A DNA stretch of 11,316 nt from an uncultured Gammaproteobacteria bacterium. Its GTDB lineage: Bacteria; Pseudomonadota; Gammaproteobacteria; GCA-2729495. The DNA lies in contig CAMYJV010000122.1 in NCBI GenBank assembly GCA_947258805.1, positions 1 to 11,316 on the forward strand, written 5' to 3'. Position 1 is the first letter of the stretch. Every line of letters begins with the position of its first letter. The position numbers and the translations under genes were made by a program. Positions 1 through 6,380 of this stretch are shown piece after piece. Under the pieces are notes generated by a model that was not told the DNA's origin, searched no databases, and worked only from the letters and a program-made list of their open reading frames with translations.

Positions 1-956
<956 letters not shown>

Positions 957-957
<1 letters not shown>

Positions 958-1625
958 CAGCCTATCCGCGGCGCGCTGCGCCGGTTCAGCCCGTAGACCA
1001 CGAGCAGCGTCAGGAAAGAAAACACCAGCAGGATGGCCGACCACTGGTGTGCCTGCGCGTAGTTCAGCGTTTCCACCTCTTCGTAAATGGCGATGGAAAT
1101 TACCTGGGTGCGACCGGGGATGTTGCCGCCCACCATCAGCACTACGCCGAATTCGCCCACCGTGTGCGCGAAGCCCAGCACCGCCGCGCTCAGGTAACCG
1201 CGGAACGCGAGCGGCGAGGCCACCGTGAAGAACGCGTCCAGCGGTGTTGCGCCCAGCGTTGCCGCGGTTTCCAGCGGGCCTCTGCCCTGTACCTGGAAAG
1301 CGGTCTGCAAGGGCTGCACGACGAAGGGCAGGGAGTACAGCACCGACGCGATGACCAGGCCGCTGAAGGAAAAACTCAAGGTGCTGCCCGTCAGCTCCAG
1401 CCAGAAGGCGCCGAGGCCGGCCTGCGGATTGAACAGCAGCAGGAGGTAGAAGCCCAGTACCGTGGGTGGCAGCACCAGCGGCAGCGCGGTCAGCGCTTCG
1501 ATGGCCGGCGCGGCGCGCGAGCGGCTGTGCGCGAGCCACCATGCCAGCGGCGTGCCAATCACCAGCAGGATCGCGGTGGTGGCCCCTGCCAGACGCAGCG
1601 TCAGCCAGATCGGTGTGAAGTCCAT
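957..1625 (-). CDS. modB: ModB, molybdate ABC transporter permease
   Basis: This 222-residue inner-membrane permease forms the molybdate channel and works with ModC and a periplasmic ModA. It has about five hydrophobic segments (roughly 8-32, 44-65, 84-107, 145-166, 195-213). The EAA loop that docks onto the ATPase is at 119-140, with ETAATLGATPLDAFF at its start. The stretch around 152-181, FAHTVGEFGVVLMVGG followed by NIPGRTQV, is typical of ModB. Length is normal for the family. The start is well bounded: an in-frame TAA lies only five codons upstream (1638-1640), so the ATG at 1625 is the first possible one. That ATG lies inside the flanking repeat and has no clear Shine-Dalgarno sequence. 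No modA lies between modB and the next upstream gene, which is unusual for a modABC operon. Confidence 0.92.
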
Positions 1626-1704
1626 TGCGGGGACAGTTTACTTTTTTGTTCGGGTCAAAAAGGCATTGCGGGGACGGTTTGCTTTCTTGTTTGGGCAAGA
1701 AAAT
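1623..1704. repeat. Two tandem copies of a ~41-bp hairpin-forming repeat
   Basis: Copy A is 1623-1663 and copy B is 1664-1704. Both begin CATTGCGGGGAC, then GTTT, then a T-rich stretch, TTGTT/TTGTTT, GGG and an A-rich stretch. Each copy can fold: in B, TTTCTTG (1683-1689) pairs with CAAGAAA (1696-1702) around a 6-nt loop; in A, the T-run plus G (1643-1648) pairs with CAAAAA (1656-1661). When the copies are aligned with one gap, the T-A pair 1645/1659 in A corresponds to the C-G pair 1686/1699 in B, a compensatory change. The ggggacagttt core resembles short dispersed repeats seen in many gammaproteobacterial genomes; that comparison is from memory, not a search. The array fills most of the space between modB and the upstream hydrolase gene. 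Confidence 0.7.
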
Positions 1705-1727
1705 AAACCCTTCCTTTCAACGCGTCG

Positions 1728-2927
1728 TTAATCGCGCGGCAGCGCGGCCAGAAAGGCATTGATCTCATCGAGGATAGATTCGCTGTCGCCGATGAACCAC
1801 CAGTGGTCATTGCCCTCCAGCAGCCGGAAGCTCGCGCCGGGAATCCGCCCGGCGATGTCCTCGCCGGCTTCCCAGCGCGCGATGCGATCGCCGCGCCGGT
1901 GCAGGACCAGGGTGGGGGCTTTGATCCGTGGCAGGATGTCGCGCACGTCGATATCGCGCAGGCCTTCCAGGATGCCGCGCACGCTGGCCGGCGTCGCGGC
2001 ATTGCGCAGGTAGTGGGCCCATTCGGCCCGCGCCATCGGATCCTGGGCCAGGTTCGGGGCGAAATACTCCAGCGACGCGGGCGATCCCCACGCGCCGATA
2101 AACTCTTCCAGCCACGCGTCGAACACCTTGCGCGGTCGGGCCCACGGGTAGTCGGGGCTGCGTGAGCCCTTCGCAAACGCACCGTACATGATGACGGCGC
2201 GGGTGCGGGCCGGCTGGGTGGCAGCAAACAAGGCCGTGGCGGGGCCGCCCTCGGACACGCCGAAGAGCACGGCCTGGTCGATCCCGGCGGCATCCAGCAC
2301 GGCGACCATGTCGGCGACGGTGTTTTCCATGGTGGGCGGGTAGCTCACGCGTTCGGACAGCCCCATGCCGCGTTTGTCGAACGTGACAAAAAGGTTGTTG
2401 CGCGCCAGCCGTTCCTCGAATCGAATCAGCGACGGCACCTTGTAGCGATTGTCCAGGTGGGACACGAAGCCGGGCACGAACAGGATGGCCGGTGCGCCGC
2501 TGCCCAGCGAGCGCCACGCGACATGCACCCCGCCGCTGCGGGCGAACTGCACCGGCGACAGGTCTTCCGGTTCGGCCGGCACTGTAACCCCGGAGCCATG
2601 ATCGCGCTCGTTCAGCTCGGCGACGAAGCGATAGCCGCGCTTCGGCAAGGTGCGGATCACCTGTTGCTGGCCCGCTATGTCGGCTACGGCCTTGCGCGCC
2701 TTCATCACCGTGCGGGCCAGCGCGGCTTCGGTCACGATTACGCCCGGCCACAGGGCATCCATCAGTTCGTCGTGACTTACCACGCGTTCCCGATGATTCA
2801 GCAGGTAGGCCAGCAGGTCGAAGGCTTTCGGCTCGATGGCGCGGGCATCACCCGCAATCCGCAGCTCGCGCGTGGCGAGATCCAGTTCGCAATCGGCGAA
2901 ATGCCAGAGATCGGGTGCGTCTGCCAT
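1728..2927 (-). CDS. Winged-helix DNA-binding domain fused to alpha/beta-hydrolase
   Basis: This 399-residue protein has two domains. Residues about 8-103 form an OmpR/PhoB/CadC-type winged helix: IEPKAFDLLAYLLNHRERVV, then DELMDALWPG, VTEAALARTV, and the wing LPKRGYRFVA. Residues about 125-397 form an alpha/beta-hydrolase with nucleophile elbow GVSEGG (S225), acid D347 in HRRGD and H375 in GNDHWW, so the catalytic triad looks intact. There is no signal peptide or membrane segment, so it should be cytoplasmic, unlike membrane-bound CadC. Such fusions are known among proteobacterial regulators, but substrate and target genes cannot be read from the sequence. It lies on the same strand as modBC, 102 bp upstream of modB and separated from it by the repeat pair, so co-transcription is uncertain. 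The start has no strong Shine-Dalgarno. The 117 bp between it and the divergent gene at 3045 must hold both promoters; I saw no convincing consensus boxes there. Confidence 0.85.
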   Translation of the reverse strand: MADAPDLWHFADCELDLATRELRIAGDARAIEPKAFDLLAYLLNHRERVVSHDELMDALWPGVIVTEAALARTVMKARKAVADIAGQQQVIRTLPKRGYRFVAELNERDHGSGVTVPAEPEDLSPVQFARSGGVHVAWRSLGSGAPAILFVPGFVSHLDNRYKVPSLIRFEERLARNNLFVTFDKRGMGLSERVSYPPTMENTVADMVAVLDAAGIDQAVLFGVSEGGPATALFAATQPARTRAVIMYGAFAKGSRSPDYPWARPRKVFDAWLEEFIGAWGSPASLEYFAPNLAQDPMARAEWAHYLRNAATPASVRGILEGLRDIDVRDILPRIKAPTLVLHRRGDRIARWEAGEDIAGRIPGASFRLLEGNDHWWFIGDSESILDEINAFLAALPRD

Positions 2928-3031
2928 GGTCAGGAAAAGGTCAACAAAAAGTCACGGGCCCGTCAGGACCACGAACCATTGTAGGAGCAGAGTATCTCCA
3001 CGGGCCAGATGGTCCACTGACACACCGAAAC

Positions 3032-3035
3032 GGAG
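3032..3035 (+). promoter_or_regulatory. Shine-Dalgarno GGAG deciding the start at 3045
   Basis: GGAG ends 9 nt before the ATG at 3045. Another in-frame ATG at 3036 directly abuts the GGAG and would have no usable spacing, so the downstream ATG is preferred. Confidence 0.6.
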
Positions 3036-3044
3036 ATGATCACC

Positions 3045-3365
3045 ATGAATACTGCCAAGATGATGACCGGGATTACGCTGAGTGCCGCACTGCTGCTGGG
3101 GACCACCGCACAGGCCGCGGGGCCGGGTGAGGTCATGTACCGGGCCCAGCTGGATCGCTGCCTGGCCGCATTGCGGGTGGAACTGCAGGACCCGGCGACG
3201 ACCAAGATTCTCTACACGATCACGGATATCGAGAAACAGGGCGCCTGGTACCAGTTCCAGATCGAATCCGAGGTGTACCACGGTTCGGCTGAAATCCCGG
3301 TGCGGGAGCAGGACAACCGGTGCCGCGCGCGCCGCTGGTCCGACCAGATGGAAATGATCGGCTGA
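3045..3365 (+). CDS. Small secreted (periplasmic) protein of unknown function
   Basis: This is a 106-residue protein that I do not recognise. It starts with a clear Sec signal peptide: a lysine near the N-terminus, a hydrophobic core (ITLSAALLLG) and a likely cleavage after AQA at about residue 24. The mature part of about 82 residues has two cysteines, C39 and C93, which could form a disulfide in the periplasm, and a predicted beta-rich middle (KILYTITDIEK, then GAWYQFQIESEVYHG). The start was chosen by the GGAG at 3032-3035. It is divergent from the winged-helix/hydrolase gene and convergent with the Spy/CpxP-like gene, with a GC-rich hairpin 14 bp after its stop. A long minus-strand frame crosses it entirely, but the signal peptide and ribosome site favour this plus-strand gene. 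Confidence 0.72.
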   Translation: MNTAKMMTGITLSAALLLGTTAQAAGPGEVMYRAQLDRCLAALRVELQDPATTKILYTITDIEKQGAWYQFQIESEVYHGSAEIPVREQDNRCRARRWSDQMEMIG

Positions 3366-3378
3366 TGGCAGAAAAGAG

Positions 3379-3416
3379 GCCGGCGGCGCCCGAGGGGGGA
3401 GTAGGACGCCGCCGGC
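3379..3416 (-). terminator. GC-rich hairpin between convergent genes, terminator-like
   Basis: GCCGGCGGCG (3379-3388) and CGCCGCCGGC (3407-3416) form a perfect 10-bp stem with an 18-nt loop. Read on the minus strand the stem is followed by CTCTTTTC, a broken T-tract. It therefore best fits an intrinsic terminator for the EF-hand/Spy-like transcript, and it may also stop the plus-strand gene ending at 3365. The T-run is imperfect, so confidence is moderate. Confidence 0.5.
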
Positions 3417-3426
3417 AGGGAACCGA

Positions 3427-3884
3427 TCAGCAATCGACGGGTCGGTAGGAATCGCTGCATGAATATGGGGGGCCGGGGGGGGGGCTTCGTTCATGGTCCG
3501 GATGCCCAGCACCGTCAGTTCGACGAAGACCGGTGACTTCGATTCCACCTGGATGCGAACCTGGTCCTCGTAGTAGCCGTCACTGCGAATCATGGCGCCG
3601 ACTTCCTCGCGCAGCGTGGCCAGTTCGCCGCGCAGCTGCTCGCCCTGGGTCCGCGCATCGGCCATGATCGCCTCGACAGCCGCGCGCTGTTCGTCGCTGA
3701 GATTCAGGTGCCGAGCCATGCGGTCCAGCGGCCGGCCTCGATGGGCGCCCCAGTGGCGGCCCTCGAAATTGCCCGCCGGCGCTTCGGCACCGTCATTTTC
3801 GTTCACGCCCCAGGCCAGGGCCCAGGCGGTCAGGACACCCAGCGCGGTGGCTGAGAGGGTGATGGTCTTGCGTCTGCTCAACAT
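3427..3884 (-). CDS. Spy/CpxP-like periplasmic LTxxQ protein, C-terminus disrupted at a poly-C tract
   Basis: The N-terminus has a signal sequence or anchor (RRK then a hydrophobic stretch to about residue 26). The mature part is a helical, charged Spy/CpxP-like domain with one LTxxQ-type motif, LNLSDEQ (60-66), followed by long helices to VFVELTVLGIRTMNE (119-133). Members of this family are periplasmic chaperones or stress sensors; CpxP restrains the kinase CpxA. The usual second LTxxQ motif just after this point is absent. Instead the frame enters C10-GG-C6 on the coding strand (3467-3484). As written the frame stays open into 2952, antisense to another gene. Adding one base (or removing two) in the tract puts it into a frame that stops at 3427, just before the hairpin at 3379-3416. 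I give that end. An automatic caller would report 2952-3884. A good AGGAG lies 6 nt before the ATG. Confidence 0.6.
3467..3484. repeat. G6-CC-G10 homopolymer tract inside the Spy/CpxP-like gene
   Basis: The plus strand reads six G, two C, ten G; on the coding (minus) strand this is C10, GG, C6. It encodes a short proline/alanine run after residue 133 of the Spy/CpxP-like protein. Mononucleotide runs of this length are prone to slippage in replication and also to sequencing error, so the reading frame downstream is unreliable. Confidence 0.85.
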
Positions 3885-3919
3885 GTTCAGCTCCTGTTCG
3901 TATTGATCGGTTGGGGTAC

Positions 3920-4192
3920 TCAGGGCCCGCCGTGCGGTCGGCCCTGGGGCCTGCCGTCGCGCAGTTCGTCCTGTCTCACATAGCCGTCACCGTCGGTGTC
4001 CAGCCGCGCGAAGCGTTCTTCGGCGCTGCGACCGCCGCGCACCGGCAGCTGCTCGAGTTCGGCGGCGGACAACATCCCGTCGCCGTCGGTGTCCAGGTCA
4101 GTCATTCGGGGCCCGCCGCCGTGGCGGCCCGCCAGGGCGCTGCCCGCGACAAGAGTGCTGAGCAGTGCGACGATAATCCGAGAGTGCTTCAT
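3920..4192 (-). CDS. Small secreted protein with two EF-hand calcium-binding motifs
   Basis: This is a 90-residue protein with a signal peptide (MKHSRIIVALLSTLVAGSALA) likely cut near residue 21. The mature part of about 69 residues contains two canonical 12-residue EF-hand loops: D34-E45 (DTDGDGMLSAAE) and D65-E76 (DTDGDGYVRQDE). Both have acidic residues at positions 1, 3 and 5, Gly at 6 and Glu at 12, so calcium binding is very likely. The tail is Gly/Pro/Arg/His-rich. The frame is open further upstream to 4321, but a strong GAGGAG ribosome site and the signal peptide fix the start at 4192. It lies 35 bp upstream of the Spy/CpxP-like gene on the same strand, probably as the first gene of that operon, and diverges from the CpxR-like regulator. 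Its job is unknown; a calcium sensor or buffer of the envelope-stress system is an inference. Confidence 0.85.
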   Translation of the reverse strand: MKHSRIIVALLSTLVAGSALAGRHGGGPRMTDLDTDGDGMLSAAELEQLPVRGGRSAEERFARLDTDGDGYVRQDELRDGRPQGRPHGGP

Positions 4193-4198
4193 GGTCTG

Positions 4199-4205
4199 TC
4201 TCCTC
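4199..4205 (-). promoter_or_regulatory. Strong Shine-Dalgarno of the EF-hand gene
   Basis: GAGGAGA on the minus strand lies 6 nt before the ATG at 4192. It favours this start over the longer open frame, whose extra 43 residues look non-coding and would remove the signal peptide from the N-terminus. Confidence 0.7.
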
Positions 4206-4280
4206 TGTCGAGGCGCCTGCCGCCCCGCGTTGATGACTAAGTTAACGCGCCAGGGCGCCTGCGGATGACGGCGCGCGGTG

Positions 4281-4303
4281 AAGAAATGCAAAGAAGTGCA
4301 AAG
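4281..4303. promoter_or_regulatory. Candidate CpxR-type operator, 10-bp direct repeat
   Basis: AAGAARTGCA occurs twice in a row at exact 10-bp period and is followed by AAG. It contains GCAAA (4288-4292), five bases, GCAAA (4298-4302). The known E. coli CpxR box is GTAAA-N5-GTAAA, so each half differs by one base. OmpR-family regulators bind head-to-tail repeats of about this spacing. The site lies in the 164-bp divergent intergenic region, 54 bp before the response-regulator ATG and 88 bp before the EF-hand ATG. It could therefore serve both arms and give autoregulation. Binding itself is inferred. Confidence 0.5.
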
Positions 4304-4356
4304 CGGCTTGAGTCCCGGCAACGGATTGCCTGCAATGGGCGCGAGGGTCTATACGG

Positions 4357-5052
4357 ATGAACGATTCGATACTGCTGGTGGATGACGACCGCGAGCTCTG
4401 CGCAATGCTCGCCGAGTATCTCGGTCGCGAGGGCTACACGGTGCGCGCCGTGCATGACGGCGCCCAGGGCGTGGACGCGGTGCGAGAAAAACCGCCGGCG
4501 CTGGTGGTGATGGATATCACGATGCCGGTGCTGGACGGCTTCGATGCGCTGCGCGCCATTCGCCGCTTTGCCAGCGTGCCGGTGGTGATGCTCACCGCTC
4601 GGGGCGATGAGCTCGACCGCATCGTCGGGCTGGAAATCGGGGCAGACGACTATTTGCCGAAGCCTTTCAATCCCCGCGAGCTCGTCGCGCGCGTGCGTGC
4701 CGTTCTGCGGCGCGGCCAGGCAGCCGGTGAACGAGATGGTGCCGCCGTGGCCGTCGCTGACCTGCGCCTGGATCCCGGCGCGCGCAGTCTTCACCGGGGC
4801 GACGAGCCGGTGGAGGTCACGGCTACGGAATACTCGGTGCTGGAGGTGCTGATGCGCCAGCCGGGGATGTTAGTTAGCAAGGACGACTTGTCGCAGCAGG
4901 CCTTGGGCCGCGCGCTGATGCCCTTTGACCGCAGTCTCGACACGCACATCAGTAACCTGCGCCGCAAACTCGGACCGGCACCCGGCGGCGGACCGCGCAT
5001 CAAGACACTGCGTGGCGGCGGTTACCTGCTGGTGCGTGATGGGGGCGTGTAG
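4357..5052 (+). CDS. cpxR: CpxR-like response regulator, OmpR family
   Basis: This 231-residue response regulator is expected to be phosphorylated by the kinase encoded next to it and then bind DNA. The receiver domain (4-115) has the acidic pair D9/D10, phospho-acceptor D53 in VVMDITMP, T80 and K102 in LPKPFNPRELV. A winged-helix output domain follows (about 132-227). CpxR-type signatures are ILLVDDDREL, LTARGDELDRI, and LMPFDRSLDTHISNLRRKLG at 187-206, close to the corresponding parts of E. coli CpxR as I remember it; KTLRGGGYLLV closes the wing. A GAGGG lies 9 nt upstream of the ATG. The stop TAG overlaps the kinase start GTG by one base (TAGTG), so the two are translationally coupled. The divergent direct repeat at 4281-4303 is the best candidate target. 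CpxR orthology is likely; the inducing signal is unknown. Confidence 0.87.
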   Translation: MNDSILLVDDDRELCAMLAEYLGREGYTVRAVHDGAQGVDAVREKPPALVVMDITMPVLDGFDALRAIRRFASVPVVMLTARGDELDRIVGLEIGADDYLPKPFNPRELVARVRAVLRRGQAAGERDGAAVAVADLRLDPGARSLHRGDEPVEVTATEYSVLEVLMRQPGMLVSKDDLSQQALGRALMPFDRSLDTHISNLRRKLGPAPGGGPRIKTLRGGGYLLVRDGGV

Positions 5053-6380
5053 TGAGTCGCATCTACTGGCGCATCTTCCTGTCTTTTTGGGTCGTGATCC
5101 TGGTTACCACCGCGATCACCGTCGGGCTCGGCGCATTGGTGCTCCAGCAGGATCTCGACGACAACCGCCGGGCCTTTCTGCGCGGGAATATGGGTGCACT
5201 GGCCGGGCAGGCGCAACGGGCTCTGGAGCAGGGCGGTGAGCCCGCACTGCGCGAATGGCTGCGGGCAAAGCAGACGGAGTTGCCGACGCCGCTGCTGGTT
5301 GTAACACCGGATGGCCGCGAGCTCCTGGATCGCGCGTTGCCGCCGGTGCCGCTGGGCCTGTTACAGCGTCGCGCGGAGCGACGCGGCGGCCCTGGTCCGC
5401 CCGTGCGCGCGCTGCGCGCTGCGGATGGCCGCGACTATCTGTTGTTGCCGGCTCCGGCGAAAGGCCGGCGCCTGGGTGGCTGGTTCGGTCAACGGGGGGC
5501 GCGGCCGGTGTTCTTCGTGGTGCTGATCCTGGTCAGCGGCGTGATCTGCCTGTTGCTGGCTCGCTACCTGACGCGGCCGTTGGACAAGCTGCGGGCGGCC
5601 GGCCAGGCTATTGCCGCCGGTGACCTGGCGGCGCGGGCGGGCGGTAACACTGGTGCCCGGCGAGACGAAATCGGCGCCCTGGCCCGCGACTTCGATCGCA
5701 TGGCAGAGCGCGTTCAGCAGCTGGTGGAGTCCCAGCAGCGGCTGCTGCGCGACGTGTCCCACGAATTGCGCTCGCCGCTGACACGCCTGCAGGCGGCGGC
5801 GGGCCTGCTGCGTCAGCGCGCCGACGCAGAAGAAACACCGAACCTCGATCGCATCGACAAGGAAGTGGCGCAGCTGGATGAACTGATCGGCCAGATCCTT
5901 GCTTACACCCGGCTGGAACAACTGGATCGAGTAGACCGTTCACCGGTAGATCTCGTCAGCCTGCTTGCTGATGTCGTCGCCGATGCCCGCTACGAGGGCG
6001 CAGCCGCAGGCATCGGGGTCAGCCTGGACGCCCCTGCGACGCAGGTAGTGCAGGGCGACATTCGCTTGCTGCACAGTGCGCTGGAAAACGTCGTGCGCAA
6101 TGCGGTTCAGCACGCCGAGAGCCGCGTCCGGGTGAGCGTCGAGTCGACAAACGACGGGCTGCGAGTGCTGGTGAGTGACGACGGTCCAGGGGTCGACGCC
6201 GCGGCGCTGGCGCGGCTGTTCGAGCCCTTCTACACCGGGACTGAGATGGCGGCCCGTGGTGCCGGCATCGGGCTCGCCATTACCCAGCGCGCAGTTAACC
6301 TGCACGGCGGCGAGGTTGCCGCCCGCAACGGGCCGGCAGGGGGTCTGGAGATTGAGATCAGCCTGCCCGCGGGCAGCTGA
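5052..6380 (+). CDS. cpxA: CpxA-like sensor histidine kinase
   Basis: This 442-residue inner-membrane sensor kinase starts with GTG. It has one membrane segment near 8-31, a periplasmic sensor region of about 120 residues (32-151), a second membrane segment (152-171) and a HAMP linker (about 172-225). The dimerisation/phosphotransfer helix has phospho-acceptor H237 in RDVSHELRSPLTRLQ, a form shared with CpxA. The ATPase domain has the N-box ALENVVRNAVQHA (343-355), G1 DDGPG (376-380), F-box LFEPFYTG and G2 GAGIGLAI (403-410). All catalytic elements are present, so it should be active. It overlaps the cpxR-like gene by one base. Its stop is immediately followed by the stop of the convergent flavoprotein gene, with no spacer. 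By analogy with CpxA, the adjacent CpxP/Spy-like protein may modulate the periplasmic domain. Confidence 0.87.
   Translation: MSRIYWRIFLSFWVVILVTTAITVGLGALVLQQDLDDNRRAFLRGNMGALAGQAQRALEQGGEPALREWLRAKQTELPTPLLVVTPDGRELLDRALPPVPLGLLQRRAERRGGPGPPVRALRAADGRDYLLLPAPAKGRRLGGWFGQRGARPVFFVVLILVSGVICLLLARYLTRPLDKLRAAGQAIAAGDLAARAGGNTGARRDEIGALARDFDRMAERVQQLVESQQRLLRDVSHELRSPLTRLQAAAGLLRQRADAEETPNLDRIDKEVAQLDELIGQILAYTRLEQLDRVDRSPVDLVSLLADVVADARYEGAAAGIGVSLDAPATQVVQGDIRLLHSALENVVRNAVQHAESRVRVSVESTNDGLRVLVSDDGPGVDAAALARLFEPFYTGTEMAARGAGIGLAITQRAVNLHGGEVAARNGPAGGLEIEISLPAGS
6363..6376. other. Perfect 14-bp GC palindrome at the convergent gene junction
   Basis: CTGCCCGCGGGCAG is self-complementary and is nested within a GCCTG/CAGGC pair (6361-6365 and 6382-6386). 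It lies in the last codons of the kinase gene, just before the two abutting stops. There is no T-tract on either strand, so a terminator role is only possible, not shown. Confidence 0.3.

Noticed and set aside
1047..1706. 219-residue plus-strand frame
   Set aside because: It is antisense to modB and the repeat, rich in Gln, Arg and His, and typical of a shadow frame.
1807..2751. 314-residue minus-strand frame
   Set aside because: It is a shifted frame of the winged-helix/hydrolase gene, arginine-rich and without motifs.
2952..3426. C-terminal half of a 310-residue minus-strand reading frame continuing from the Spy/CpxP-like gene
   Set aside because: It begins right after a homopolymer tract, has no family-like sequence, passes through a GC-rich hairpin and lies antisense to a gene with its own signal peptide and ribosome site.
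4212..4262. Direct repeat GGCGCCTGC at 4212-4220 and 4254-4262, and CGCGTT/AACGCG inverted repeat at 4226-4249
   Set aside because: They lie in the divergent promoter region and might matter, but the matches are short and GC-rich; they are much weaker than the 10-bp-period repeat at 4281-4303.
4193..4321. N-terminal extension of the EF-hand frame by 43 residues
   Set aside because: The added residues look non-coding, cover the candidate operator, and would hide the signal peptide; a strong GAGGAGA supports the internal ATG.
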